Shown in pieces: positions 41,101-50,175 of a stretch of DNA of 64,000 bases. Source of the stretch: Deltaproteobacteria bacterium (GTDB lineage Bacteria; Desulfobacterota; Binatia; UTPRO1); the NCBI GenBank assembly GCA_020848745.1, contig JADLHM010000057.1:52304-116303 (forward strand), in the 5' to 3' direction. The position numbers and the translations under genes were made by a program. Every line of letters starts with the position of its first letter. Within the stretch, counting starts at the first letter, position 1. The notes beneath the pieces are model-generated. The model saw nothing but the letters and a program-made list of their open reading frames with translations, did not search any database and was not told the DNA's origin.

Positions 41101-42042
41101 ATGCCCACGATCCTCACGCTCACGATGAACCCCGCCGTGGACGTCAGCACCACGGTGCCGCACGTCGTTCCGGATCGGAAGCTCCGCTGCGAAGCGCCGC
41201 GCTACGAGCCCGGCGGCGGCGGCATCAACGTGGCCCGCGCGGCGCACCGCCTCGGCGTCGAGGCCGAGGCGTGGTTTCCGGCCGGCGGCGCCGGCGGCGA
41301 GCTGCTGCAGCGGCTCCTCGACGCCGAGGGAATCCGCCACACGACGCTCCCCGCGCAGGGGTGGACGCGCGAAAACGTGAACGTGCTCGAGCAGCTGAGC
41401 GGCCGGCAGTTCCGCTTCTGCATGCCCGGCGCCGCCCTTGCGGCACACGAATGGCCGGTCTTCCTCGAGCGCCTGCGCGCCCTCTCTCCGGCGCCCGATT
41501 TCGTCGTCGCGAGCGGCAGCCTGCCGCCCGGCGTGCCGGTCGACTTCTACGCGCAGCTCGCCCGCTCGGCGCGCGACCTCGGCAGCCGGCTCGTGCTCGA
41601 CAGCTCGGGGCCCGCGCTCGCGTGCGCCGTCGAGGCGGGGGTCTATCTCCTGAAGCCGAGCCTCGGCGAATTTCGCGCCCTCACCGGGGGCGGCGAGGAG
41701 GACGAGTCGGCCCTGATCGCGCGCGCCGTCGAGGTCGTCGTCCGGCGCAAATGGTGCAGCGTGCTGCTGCTGTCGCTCGGCTCCGCGGGCGCCTTGCTCG
41801 TCACCGCCGACGAGCGCCAGCGCTTCTCGGCGCCAGCGGTCCCGACCGCAAGCACCGTCGGCGCGGGCGACAGCATGGTCGCGGGCATGCTCGCCGGCCT
41901 CTGCCGCGGCCGCTCGCTCCGCGATGCCGCCCGCTTCGCGGTCGCGGCCGGCGCCGCGGCCGTCATGAACCCCGGCACCGAGCTCTGTCATCGCCGCGAC
42001 GTCGAGCGCCTCGACGCCCAGGTGCGGGCGTCGGCCGTCTAA
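41101..42042 (+). CDS. pfkB: PfkB-family phosphofructokinase
   Basis: A 313-residue ribokinase-fold sugar-phosphate kinase, closest in layout to E. coli 6-phosphofructokinase II (309 residues) and tagatose-6-P/1-phosphofructokinases. Substrate-binding signatures are [10 protein letters not shown] (residues 7-16) and [16 protein letters not shown] (about 37-52). The anion hole and catalytic base are in [12 protein letters not shown], with Asp257. LKPSLGEF is the central strand signature. It phosphorylates a sugar phosphate, most likely fructose 6-phosphate. It lies between the HPF fusion and an acyl-CoA dehydrogenase, all on one strand with short gaps, so it probably belongs to a longer transcript. 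Confidence 0.9.
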   Translation: MPTILTLTMNPAVDVSTTVPHVVPDRKLRCEAPRYEPGGGGINVARAAHRLGVEAEAWFPAGGAGGELLQRLLDAEGIRHTTLPAQGWTRENVNVLEQLSGRQFRFCMPGAALAAHEWPVFLERLRALSPAPDFVVASGSLPPGVPVDFYAQLARSARDLGSRLVLDSSGPALACAVEAGVYLLKPSLGEFRALTGGGEEDESALIARAVEVVVRRKWCSVLLLSLGSAGALLVTADERQRFSAPAVPTASTVGAGDSMVAGMLAGLCRGRSLRDAARFAVAAGAAAVMNPGTELCHRRDVERLDAQVRASAV

Positions 42043-42052
42043 AGGAGCATCC

Positions 42053-43261
42053 ATGGACTTCGAGCACTCCGAACGCGCGCGCGACTACATCGCGCATGTC
42101 GACCGTTTCGTCCGCGAGCGCATCATCCCGAAGGAAGAGGCCTACCTGGCGGAGCTCTCCGGCTCGCCTGATTGGCGGCAGTGGCGCATCCCGGCCGTCA
42201 TGGAGGCGCTCAAGGCCGAGGCGAAGGCGGCCGGGCTCTGGAACCTCTTCCTGCCCGACTCCGAGTTCGGCGCCGGGCTCGACAACCGCGACTACGCGCC
42301 GCTCGCCGAGATCATGGGGCGGAGCTTCATCGCGTCGGAGGTCTTCAACTGCAGCGCGCCCGACACGGGGAACGCCGAAGTGCTCGTCCGCTACGGCAGC
42401 CCCGAGCAGAAGGAGCGCTGGCTCGCGCCGCTCCTCGACGGCCGCATCCGATCCGGCTTCGCGATGACCGAGCCCGCCGTCGCTTCGAGCGACGCGACCA
42501 ACATGAAGGCGACGTGCGCGATCGACGGCGACCAGGCCGTCCTGAACGGCCAGAAGTGGTGGACGAGCGGCGCCGGCGACCCGCGCTGCGCCTTCCTGAT
42601 CTTCATGGGGGTCACGGACCCGCGCGCGGAGCGCCACCAGCGGCACTCGATGGTGCTGGTGCCGATGGACACCCCGGGGCTGCGCATCGTCCGCATGCTG
42701 CCGGTGTTCGGCCACCTCGACGAGCCGCACGGCCACGCCGAGATCGTCTTCGACGAGGTGCGCGTGCCGCTCGCGAGCTTCATCGCCGGACCCGGGCGCG
42801 GCTTCGAGATCGCGCAAGGCCGGCTCGGACCGGGTCGCATCCACCACTGCATGCGGGCGATCGGCGCCGCCGAGCGTGCGCTCGAGCGCCTCTGCCGACG
42901 GGCCGTCGGGCGGGTCGCGTTCGGAAAGCCGCTCGCCAACCTCGGCGGCAACCGTGACGTCATCGCGAACTGCCGGATGGCGATCGACCAGGCGCGGCTC
43001 CTGACCCTGCGGGCCGCGTGGGCGCTCGACAAGCACGGAACGTTCGGCGCGCTCACCGACGTCTCCGCGATCAAGGTGATCGCGCCGAACGTCCTGCAGA
43101 CCGTCGTCGACGCCGCGATCCAGATCCACGGCGGCGAAGGCGTCGCCGACCCGGAGCTGTCGCGCCTCATGGGCATGGCGCGCGTGCTGCGGCTCGCGGA
43201 CGGCCCCGACGAGGTGCATCGCGCAATGGTCGCCAAGCTCGAGCTTCGCAAGTACACCTGA
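42053..43261 (+). CDS. Acyl-CoA dehydrogenase (ACAD10/11-like)
   Basis: A 402-residue FAD-dependent acyl-CoA dehydrogenase. The N-terminal helical domain is about residues 1-130, the middle beta domain includes [16 protein letters not shown] and [13 protein letters not shown], and the C-terminal helices include [18 protein letters not shown]. The segment [34 protein letters not shown], here shortened to its ends, is typical of the branch related to ACAD10/11, which prefers branched or hydroxylated acyl chains. It introduces the alpha-beta double bond in beta-oxidation. AAAGGAG overlaps the pfkB stop and gives a strong start; the AcvB gene begins three bases after its stop. Confidence 0.93.
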   Translation: MDFEHSERARDYIAHVDRFVRERIIPKEEAYLAELSGSPDWRQWRIPAVMEALKAEAKAAGLWNLFLPDSEFGAGLDNRDYAPLAEIMGRSFIASEVFNCSAPDTGNAEVLVRYGSPEQKERWLAPLLDGRIRSGFAMTEPAVASSDATNMKATCAIDGDQAVLNGQKWWTSGAGDPRCAFLIFMGVTDPRAERHQRHSMVLVPMDTPGLRIVRMLPVFGHLDEPHGHAEIVFDEVRVPLASFIAGPGRGFEIAQGRLGPGRIHHCMRAIGAAERALERLCRRAVGRVAFGKPLANLGGNRDVIANCRMAIDQARLLTLRAAWALDKHGTFGALTDVSAIKVIAPNVLQTVVDAAIQIHGGEGVADPELSRLMGMARVLRLADGPDEVHRAMVAKLELRKYT

Positions 43262-43264
43262 CGC

Positions 43265-44653
43265 ATGCCGAGACGCCGAGGGTCGTCGCGGGGACTGCTG
43301 CTCGCGGCGGTGTGCGTGCTCGCCGCGTGCCGGCGGCCCGCCGTCGCGCCGCACGACAGCGGCGAATGGGGACCGTACGACCTTGTGCGGCCGCGCGGCG
43401 AGGTGCGGGCGCTCGCGTTCCTCCTGTCGACCGCCTCCGGCATCGGCGGCGACGATCGCGCCGCCGCCGCCGATCTCGCCCGCCTCGGCGTTGCGGTCGC
43501 GCTCGTCGACACGCGTGTCTATCTGGCGCGCCTGGCCCGCGGCGGCGGCCACGCAGGGAGCGACTGCCTCGACGTCCCGGGCGCGTTCGTATGGACGAGC
43601 CACGCGCTCGAGCAGGAGCTCGGGCTCGGCGCGTACCGGCCGCCGTGGGTGATCGGACGCGGCGCGGGCGGCCTCCTCGCCTATGCCGCGCTCGCGCAGT
43701 CCCCCGCGCACGCGCTCGCGGGCGGAGTCGGGGTCGACGTCGACGACCGCGTACTCGCGGTCGCGCGGCGGCTCTGCGGTCTCGCCGCGACTCCGATCCG
43801 GAGCGGGCGCCGGCTCGGCGTGTACCGGGTCGGCGCGGCGTGGCGCTTCGCCGCCACCAGGCGGCCGGCGGCCGCGCTCCGCACGTGGCGGCAGGGCATC
43901 GACGACCGCAACGACGAGCGCGCCGCGATCGCGACGACGCGCGCCCGGACGTATCCGGCGGTCGTCGCCGAGGTGATGGCGCCGCTGCTTCGCGAACAGG
44001 CCGCGGCGCCCCCGGGCGGGCGCATGCCCGTCGTCGAGGTGAAGCCGGTGAGCGCGCACGGCGTGCTCGTGGTCATCTTCTCCGGCGACGGCGGCTGGCG
44101 CGACATCGACAAGCAAGTCGGCGGCTACCTCGCGGCGCGCGGCTTCGCCGTCCTCGGCGTCGACGCGCTCAGCTACTTCTGGGAGCAGCGAACTCCCGAC
44201 GAGACCGCCACGGACGCGGCGGCCATGCTGCGCGCCTACCTGGCGCTCTGGCGCCAGCCACGCGCGGCCCTCGTCGGCTATTCCTTCGGCGCCGACATTC
44301 TGCCGTTCGTCTACAACCGGCTCCCGGCCGATCTCCGCAAGCGGGTGGTGCTCGTGAGCCTCCTCGCGCCGAGCCGCACGATCGAGTTCGAGATCCACGT
44401 CACCGACTGGATCGCCGGCGCGGACGACGGCCTGCCGATCCCCCCGGAAGCATCCCGCCTTCCCGCCGACAAGCTCCAGTGCGTGTACGGCGACGAGGAC
44501 GCCGAGGACTCGCTCTGCACCGACCCGTCGACGTCGCCAGGCACGGTCGAGCGCCGCCCCGGCGACCATCATTTCGACGGCGACTACGCCGCCCTCGGCG
44601 CGGCGGTCGAGGACGCGATCCTGCGGCGCCTGCCGCGGCGCGCGGGGAAGTGA
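43265..44653 (+). CDS. acvB: AcvB/VirJ-family lipoprotein, probable aminoacyl-phosphatidylglycerol hydrolase
   Basis: A 462-residue lipoprotein with a lipobox LAAC (Cys about residue 21). The N-terminal half resembles the first domain of AcvB. The C-terminal half (about 255-455) is the VirJ-type alpha/beta hydrolase: VVIFSGDGGWRDIDKQVG, then the nucleophile elbow GYSFGADILPF (Ser about 343), then an Asp/His ending in RRPGDHHFDGDY. In Agrobacterium and Rhizobium, AcvB/AtvA hydrolyses lysyl-phosphatidylglycerol in the periplasm and balances the MprF homologue LpiA. An MprF gene is present 21 kb away (19446-22085), so the pair probably works together here. It is transcribed with the acyl-CoA dehydrogenase. 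Confidence 0.88.
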   Translation: MPRRRGSSRGLLLAAVCVLAACRRPAVAPHDSGEWGPYDLVRPRGEVRALAFLLSTASGIGGDDRAAAADLARLGVAVALVDTRVYLARLARGGGHAGSDCLDVPGAFVWTSHALEQELGLGAYRPPWVIGRGAGGLLAYAALAQSPAHALAGGVGVDVDDRVLAVARRLCGLAATPIRSGRRLGVYRVGAAWRFAATRRPAAALRTWRQGIDDRNDERAAIATTRARTYPAVVAEVMAPLLREQAAAPPGGRMPVVEVKPVSAHGVLVVIFSGDGGWRDIDKQVGGYLAARGFAVLGVDALSYFWEQRTPDETATDAAAMLRAYLALWRQPRAALVGYSFGADILPFVYNRLPADLRKRVVLVSLLAPSRTIEFEIHVTDWIAGADDGLPIPPEASRLPADKLQCVYGDEDAEDSLCTDPSTSPGTVERRPGDHHFDGDYAALGAAVEDAILRRLPRRAGK

Positions 44654-44683
44654 GGGGGCGCCACGCGCACCGTTCCTTGCGTA

Positions 44684-44707
44684 TCCCGGGCTTCGCGAAT
44701 CCCGGGA
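44684..44707. promoter_or_regulatory. 24-bp near-perfect palindrome upstream of nadE
   Basis: TCCCGGG(C)TTCG and CGAA(T)CCCGGGA form a dyad with 11 of 12 pairs and no loop, in the gap between acvB and nadE. The loopless centre favours an operator over a terminator. The centre TTCGCGAA is itself a perfect palindrome. Confidence 0.45.
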
Positions 44708-44768
44708 ACGCCGTAGCCACGAAAAGCGACCGCTGGTTCCGGGCCCGGCACTCGGGCAGGATCCGCAC

Positions 44769-46802
44769 ATGCGACCTGCATCCTCGGAGCCCGACCGCAT
44801 GCCGGCGGAATCGTTCTTGGACGTCAGGAACCACGGGTTCGCGCGCGTCGCCGTGTGCGTCCCCGAGACCCGGGTCGGCGACCCGGACTTCAACGCCGCG
44901 GCCCATCTCCGCGTGCTGACCGACGCGCACGCCGCCGGCGCGCACTACGCCGTCTGCCCGGAGCTGGGCCTCACGGCGTACACCTGCGGCGATCTCTTTT
45001 TCCAGAGTGTCCTGCAGGAGCGCGCCGTCGCCGCGCTCGCCGCGATCGCCGCCGATACGGCGGCCTGGAACATGGTGGTGTCCGTCGGGCTCCCGCTCGC
45101 CGTCGGCGGCATGCTTTTCAACTGCGCCGTCACCCTGGCTGGCGGCCGCGTGCTGGCGGTCGCACCCAAGGCGTATCCGCCCAACTACCGCGAGTTCTAC
45201 GAGCTCCGCTGGTTCCAGCCCGCCGCGCACGCGACCGCGCGCGACCTCGAGGTGCTCGGGCGCTCCGTACCGTTCGGCACGGACGTGCTGATCGAGCTGC
45301 CGCACCTCCCCGGGTTCGTGCTGCACACCGACGTCTGCGAAGACCTCTGGGTGCCGATCCCGCCAGGCGCGCGCGCGGCCCTTGCCGGCGCGACCGTCCT
45401 CGCGAACCTCTCGGCGTCGAACCTGACCGTAGGGAAGCACGAGTACCGGCGCGACCTCGTGCGGCTCTCGTCGGCGAAGAATCTCGCGGTGCAGCTCTAC
45501 AGCGCGGCGGGGTTCGGGGAGTCCACCGCCGATCTCGCCTGGGACGGCCACGGGATCGTCGCCGACCGCGGCGAGATCGTGGCCGAGACACCGCGCTTCA
45601 CGCTGACCGGCTCCGCGGTCCTCGCCGACGTCGACCTCGCCGCGCTCGCGACCGACCGCCTGCGCATGAGCTCGTTCGGGCACAATGCCGACCGCGAGCG
45701 CGCGCCGTACCGTACGGTGGCCGCCGAGCCAGTCCACGACGCGCGCGCGGCGGCGCCGTTCCGCCGCTTACGGCGCGACGTCGCGCCACGGCCCTTCGTA
45801 CCATCCGATCCCGCGGCGCGTGACGCGCGCTGCCGCGACGTTTTCGACATGCTCTGCACGTCGCTGGCGCGGCGGCTCCGCGCGCTGCCGGCCGACCGGC
45901 GCATCGTGCTCGGTGTTTCGGGCGGCCAGGACTCGACGCTGGCGCTGCTCGCCGCCGTGCGTACGATGGACCTGTTGCGCCGGCCGCGCGCCGACGTGAT
46001 CGGCGTCATGCTGCCGGGCTTCGGCACGTCGGCCCGCACGCACGGCAACGCGCGCGCGCTGATCACCGCGCTCGACGCAACGCCGCGCGAGATCGACATC
46101 CGGACCATCGCGAGCAGCATGTTCGACGCCGTCGGCCACGACCCGGGCATCCACGACGTCACCTACGAGAACGTGCAGGCGTGGACGCGGAAGTTCCTGC
46201 TCTTCACGCTCGCCTCCGAGGAGAGCGCAATCGATCTCGGCACGAGCGACCTCTCCGAGCTGGCGCTCGGCTGGTCCACGTACGGCGGCGACCACATGTC
46301 GCACTACGCGATCAACGCCGGGGTGCCGAAGACGCTGGTCTCCGAGCTGATCCGATGGGCGGGCGACACGGTGTTCGCGGACGACCCGCAGACGACGGCG
46401 CTCCTGCGTGACGTCCTGGCAACGCCGATCAGCCCGGAGCTCCTGCCACCCGCCGGCGAGGAGATCACGCAGCACACGGAGCTCGTGGTCGGCCCCTACG
46501 AGCTGCACGACTTCTTCCTCTACTACTTCCTACGCTTCGGCTTCGCGCCGCGGCGGGTCGCGCGCCTGGCGCTGCACGCCTTCGACGGACGGTTCACCCT
46601 CGCCGAGATCCGCCGCTGGCTGCTGGTCTTTCTGACGCGCGTCTTCGCCAACCAGTTCAAGCGCGACTGTGTCCCGGGGTCGCCGAAGATCGGCTCCGGC
46701 GGCTCGCTCTCGCCGCGCGGCGACTGGCGGATGCCCGCCGACGCCTCACCCGAGATCTGGCTCGCCGACGCGCGCGCGATTCCCGAAACCGTCGAGCGTT
46801 AG
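44769..46802 (+). CDS. nadE: Glutamine-hydrolysing NAD+ synthetase
   Basis: A 677-residue two-domain enzyme that makes NAD+ from nicotinic acid adenine dinucleotide with ammonia from glutamine, like the 679-residue mycobacterial enzyme. The glutaminase (nitrilase fold) triad is Glu65 (CPELGLTAYTCGD), Lys134 (APKAYPPNYREFYE) and Cys190 (HTDVCEDLWV). The synthetase domain has the PP-loop SGGQDST (384-390) and the signature GTSDLSELALGWSTYGGDHMSHY. The C-terminal tail (HDFFLYYFLRFGF, FKRDCVPGSPKIG) is also typical. ATG 44769 is used; ATG 44799, with GGAGC upstream, is a reasonable alternative that loses only ten unconserved residues. Confidence 0.95.
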   Translation: MRPASSEPDRMPAESFLDVRNHGFARVAVCVPETRVGDPDFNAAAHLRVLTDAHAAGAHYAVCPELGLTAYTCGDLFFQSVLQERAVAALAAIAADTAAWNMVVSVGLPLAVGGMLFNCAVTLAGGRVLAVAPKAYPPNYREFYELRWFQPAAHATARDLEVLGRSVPFGTDVLIELPHLPGFVLHTDVCEDLWVPIPPGARAALAGATVLANLSASNLTVGKHEYRRDLVRLSSAKNLAVQLYSAAGFGESTADLAWDGHGIVADRGEIVAETPRFTLTGSAVLADVDLAALATDRLRMSSFGHNADRERAPYRTVAAEPVHDARAAAPFRRLRRDVAPRPFVPSDPAARDARCRDVFDMLCTSLARRLRALPADRRIVLGVSGGQDSTLALLAAVRTMDLLRRPRADVIGVMLPGFGTSARTHGNARALITALDATPREIDIRTIASSMFDAVGHDPGIHDVTYENVQAWTRKFLLFTLASEESAIDLGTSDLSELALGWSTYGGDHMSHYAINAGVPKTLVSELIRWAGDTVFADDPQTTALLRDVLATPISPELLPPAGEEITQHTELVVGPYELHDFFLYYFLRFGFAPRRVARLALHAFDGRFTLAEIRRWLLVFLTRVFANQFKRDCVPGSPKIGSGGSLSPRGDWRMPADASPEIWLADARAIPETVER

Positions 46803-46803
46803 A

Positions 46804-46824
46804 GCAGCCGGCCAGTACGGCTGC
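46804..46824. terminator. Hairpin between convergent nadE and the E2 gene
   Basis: GCAGCCG and CGGCTGC pair perfectly around a seven-base loop directly after the nadE stop. There is no clear T-run. Its place between convergent genes fits a bidirectional terminator. Confidence 0.4.
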
Positions 46825-46859
46825 ACACCCGATACCGACACGACACTACCGATTCGGGA

Positions 46860-48173
46860 TCAGGCTCCGCGAAGGTGGGGCAGGAGCGCCGCGCATACGG
46901 CGTCGGCCGCCTCGGAGGCCGCGGCGTGACCGACGTCTTCGAGCATGCACAGGGTGGCGCCGGGAATCGCGAGGCCCAGGGCCTTGCTATCGGGCGTCAG
47001 CAGATCGGCGCCGGCCGCGATGACCAGGGTAGCCACCCGGAGCTCGGAGACGCTCGCGGCGCGCGCCCCCGACCAGGAAGCGATGCCGCGGGCCCACCGG
47101 TCGAGCGCGTCGGGCGGGACGACCGACACGGCGGCGGAGAGGCCGCGCCGCATGCGCTCGCGCAGCGGGGCATCGGCGAGCGTGCGCTCGGAGAAGAGCC
47201 ACGGCAGCAGCGTGCGCGCCAGCACGTCGCTGCCTGCCCGACGCGACACCGCCCTCCAGGCGTCGACGACGGCGAGCAGCCTCGCGGATGCGACGACGAA
47301 GGGCGTGACCAGCGCGAGGGAGCGCACGCGCTCGGGAAAGCGCAGCGCCATCTCGAGCGCGATCGCGGCGCCGAGGCTCGCGCCGACGACGTGCACCGGA
47401 CCCGACAGCGAGGCGGTGAGCGCCGCCGCGTCTTCCGCCGCCGTGGCGACGTCGTAGACGTCTCCCATCGGAGAGTCCGACGCACCGACTCCGCGGGGAT
47501 GCAGCCCGATGGCTTCGAACTCGCCGCTCTCGGTGAGCGCCTGGATCTGAGGTGCCAGGCTCGCCACACCGACGCCGAAGCCGGGGAGCAGGAGAACGGG
47601 TCGGCCGCCGCCGTGGCGCAGCACCTCCAAGCTCACTCCGGCCGCGACGCCGAAAAGCCGCGCGCGCCGCGCCGCGAAGGCGTCGACGTCTTCCCGCGTG
47701 ATGCGTCCGCCGGGGCCGCTGCCGACCACCGCCGCCATATCGACATCGAGGCTGCGGGCGAGCGCGCGCGCAGCCGGTGTGGCCGGAGCCGCGCCGCCTC
47801 GTGGCGGCGAGGCGAGCAGGGACGCGGCCTCGCGACGAACGGACGAGACGTCCGGTGGGTTCCCGGCCGGCTCAGCAGGCGCGAGGGGACGATCGTTGGC
47901 GAGGCGGAATGCCTCGGCGTCGAAGGGCTCCGCCATGGACGCGGTGATCGCGGCGAGCAGGCTGCCACAGGGAACCGTCTCACCGGCCTCGACGTAGACG
48001 TGGCGCAGCACCCCGGAGTCGGTGGCTTCGATCTCGACCTGGGCCTTCTCGGATTCGATGACGACGACGGTGCGCCCCTTCTCGACGACTCCACCGATGC
48101 CGACCGCCCACTCGACGACCATGCCCTCCTGCATCGTCATGCCGAGCTTGGGCATTGCGATCGCGATCGCCAC
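46860..48173 (-). CDS. acoC: E2 component of an acetoin-dehydrogenase-type complex (lipoyl domain plus alpha/beta hydrolase)
   Basis: A 437-residue protein. The lipoyl domain (about residues 3-80) has its lipoylation Lys in VIESEKAQVE. A peripheral-subunit-binding domain follows (about 135-170, ATPAARALARSLDVDMAAVVGSGPGGRITREDV), then an alpha/beta hydrolase domain (about 195-435) with GASLGAAIALE as nucleophile elbow and VGHAAA near the end. It has the hydrolase fold of AcoC rather than the catalytic chloramphenicol-acetyltransferase-like domain of normal 2-oxo acid E2 proteins, pointing to acetoin cleavage to acetyl-CoA and acetaldehyde. GTG 48173 is chosen for its GGGAGGG site; it lies 15 bases after the E1 beta stop. 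Confidence 0.88.
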   Translation of the reverse strand: MAIAIAMPKLGMTMQEGMVVEWAVGIGGVVEKGRTVVVIESEKAQVEIEATDSGVLRHVYVEAGETVPCGSLLAAITASMAEPFDAEAFRLANDRPLAPAEPAGNPPDVSSVRREAASLLASPPRGGAAPATPAARALARSLDVDMAAVVGSGPGGRITREDVDAFAARRARLFGVAAGVSLEVLRHGGGRPVLLLPGFGVGVASLAPQIQALTESGEFEAIGLHPRGVGASDSPMGDVYDVATAAEDAAALTASLSGPVHVVGASLGAAIALEMALRFPERVRSLALVTPFVVASARLLAVVDAWRAVSRRAGSDVLARTLLPWLFSERTLADAPLRERMRRGLSAAVSVVPPDALDRWARGIASWSGARAASVSELRVATLVIAAGADLLTPDSKALGLAIPGATLCMLEDVGHAAASEAADAVCAALLPHLRGA

Positions 48174-48187
48174 CGCGCCCTCCCTGC

Positions 48188-49186
48188 TCAAAGAAGCGCG
48201 CGCGCCGCTTCGACGATGCGGGCCGAGGAGGGCATGTAGGCTTCCTCGAGGACGCGGGAAAACGGCACCGGACACATCGCCGCGGTCACCCGCTTCACCG
48301 GACCGTTCAGGAAATCGAACCCGCGGTCGACGCAGAGCGCCGCGACGTCGCTGGCGATGCCGCAGCGAGGCGTGGCCTCGTCGACGACGACCAGGCGGCC
48401 GGTCTTGGCGAGGGTGGCGAGGATCGCGTCCTCGTCGAGAGGCGCCAGCGAGCGCAAGTCCAGCACTTCGGCGCTGACACCGTCGCGCGCCAACTCCGCG
48501 GCCGCCGCGAGCGCCATCCCCACCGTCGCCCCCATGCCGACCAAGGACACGTCGCTTCCCTCCCGCACCACCTTGGCCTTGCCGATCGGCACCTCGTAGT
48601 CGCCTTCGGGGACGTCGGCGGACAGGAACAGGATCCCCTTGGGCTCGCAGAAGATCACCGGATCGTCGCTGCGGATCGCCGCCAGCAGCAGGCCCTTGGC
48701 ATCGGCGGCGTTGGAGGGAATCACGGTCTTGAGGCCCGGAATCCCGGCCGTCATCCAGTACAACGACTGCGAGTGTTGCGCCGCCGCCTGCAGGCCCGCG
48801 CCCGTCACGGTGCGCACGGTGAGTGGAACGCGGGCCTTGCCGCCGAACATGTAGCGGAACTTGGAGGCCTGGTTCAGCAAGGGATCCAGGCAGGTCCCGA
48901 GGAAGTCGATGAACATCAGCTCCACCACGGGACGAAGACCCGTGACCGCCGCCCCGACCGCCGTGCCGAGGATGCCCATCTCGCTGATCGGGGTATCGAG
49001 GACCTGGTTCGGAAACTCCCGGACGAGCCCCCGCGTCACGCTCATGATGCCGCCCATCTCCTCGGTGCCTTCGGGACGGCGTCCGCCGCCGGCGACGTCT
49101 TCGCCCATGAGGACGACGTCGGAGTCGCTCGCCATGGCGATCCGCAACGCCTCGGCGATGGCGAAGGCGGTGGGAATCTCTCTCAT
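48188..49186 (-). CDS. acoB: E1 beta subunit, thiamine-diphosphate acetoin/2-oxo acid dehydrogenase
   Basis: A 332-residue transketolase-like E1 beta subunit. Typical sequence includes VVLMGEDVAGGG, LDTPISEMGILGTAVGAAVTGLRPVVE (ends shown only in part), AQHSQSLYWMTAGIPGLKTVIPS and DPVIFCEPKG. The C-terminal transketolase domain has LDLRSLAPLDEDAIL and VVDEATPRCG. It pairs with the alpha subunit to bind thiamine diphosphate at the interface and passes the acyl group to the lipoyl E2. The ATG overlaps the alpha stop by four bases (ATGA), so the subunits are made in step. Confidence 0.92.
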   Translation of the reverse strand: MREIPTAFAIAEALRIAMASDSDVVLMGEDVAGGGRRPEGTEEMGGIMSVTRGLVREFPNQVLDTPISEMGILGTAVGAAVTGLRPVVELMFIDFLGTCLDPLLNQASKFRYMFGGKARVPLTVRTVTGAGLQAAAQHSQSLYWMTAGIPGLKTVIPSNAADAKGLLLAAIRSDDPVIFCEPKGILFLSADVPEGDYEVPIGKAKVVREGSDVSLVGMGATVGMALAAAAELARDGVSAEVLDLRSLAPLDEDAILATLAKTGRLVVVDEATPRCGIASDVAALCVDRGFDFLNGPVKRVTAAMCPVPFSRVLEEAYMPSSARIVEAARALL

Positions 49187-50163
49187 CGCCCCGCCTCCTC
49201 CGTGACGTACACGTCCCGCAGGAGCTCGCCGGGATCGGGGAAAGGCGCCGCCTCGGCGACGCCGACCGCTTCGGCGATGCGTTCGCCGACTTCGCGGTCG
49301 ATCCGCCGCAGGTCTTCGACGGCGATCAGGCCTTCGCCGGTGACGCGGGTCTCGAAGAGCCGCAGCGGGTCGCGTTGGGTGATCCACTCGTCGGCCTCCG
49401 CCTTGCTCCGGTAGACGAGCGTGTCACCGACGTAGTGGCCGGCGAAGCGATAGGTCTTGCACTCGAGCAAGGTGGGGCCTTCACCCCGCCGCGCCCTGGC
49501 GATCGCCTCTCCGGACTTGGCGTAGACGTCGAAGAAGTCCATGCCGTCGGCGATCAGGCTGTGCATGGCGTAGGAACGTCCGCGTTCAGCGATGTCTTCG
49601 ACCGGAACGACGAACTCGGTCGGCGTGAACTCTCCCCACCCGTTGTTCTCGCAGACGTAGAGGGCCGGCAGCTTCCAGTTCGCCGCCATGTTCAGCGATT
49701 CGTGGAAAGCACCCTGATTGGAGGCCCCGTCGCCGAAGAACGCGACGCCCACGCCGCCGGTCTTCTTGAGCTTGGCGGTGAGCGCGGCGCCGGTGGCGAG
49801 CGGAATGCCGGCGCCGACGATGCCGTTGGCGCCGAGCATGCCCTTTTCGAGGTCCGCGATGTGCATGGAGCCGCCACGCCCCCGGCAGATCCCGCTGCTG
49901 CTCCCGAACAGCTCCGCCATCATACCGCGAACGTCCACGCCCTTGGCGATGCAGTGGCCGTGGCCGCGATGCGTGGACGCGACGTGGTCGTTCTCCTTCA
50001 GGTTGGCGCAGACCCCGGCCGCCACCGCTTCCTCTCCGATGTACGTGTGGAGGAAGCCGCCGAGCTTGCCACGGGTGACCAATTCGACGAGCTTCTCCTC
50101 GAAGCTGCGGATCGTACGCATCGTGCGATAGGCGACCAGCAGGATCTCTTCCGTCGGTTCCAT
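49183..50163 (-). CDS. acoA: E1 alpha subunit, thiamine-diphosphate acetoin/2-oxo acid dehydrogenase
   Basis: A 326-residue E1 alpha subunit. The TPP motif starts at GDGASNQGAFHESLN (about residues 143-157) and ends in NNGWGEFTPT. LGGFLHTYIGEEAVAAG and HRGHGHCIAKG form the substrate channel region. The phosphorylation loop of mitochondrial E1 is replaced by bacterial sequence. The length (326) and HTYIGEEA fit AcoA-like subunits slightly better than PdhA. The start ATG has a GGAGGC site. It is the second gene of the operon, 12 bases after the SDR. Confidence 0.9.
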   Translation of the reverse strand: MEPTEEILLVAYRTMRTIRSFEEKLVELVTRGKLGGFLHTYIGEEAVAAGVCANLKENDHVASTHRGHGHCIAKGVDVRGMMAELFGSSSGICRGRGGSMHIADLEKGMLGANGIVGAGIPLATGAALTAKLKKTGGVGVAFFGDGASNQGAFHESLNMAANWKLPALYVCENNGWGEFTPTEFVVPVEDIAERGRSYAMHSLIADGMDFFDVYAKSGEAIARARRGEGPTLLECKTYRFAGHYVGDTLVYRSKAEADEWITQRDPLRLFETRVTGEGLIAVEDLRRIDREVGERIAEAVGVAEAAPFPDPGELLRDVYVTEEAGR

Positions 50164-50175
50164 GGTCCGCCTCCC

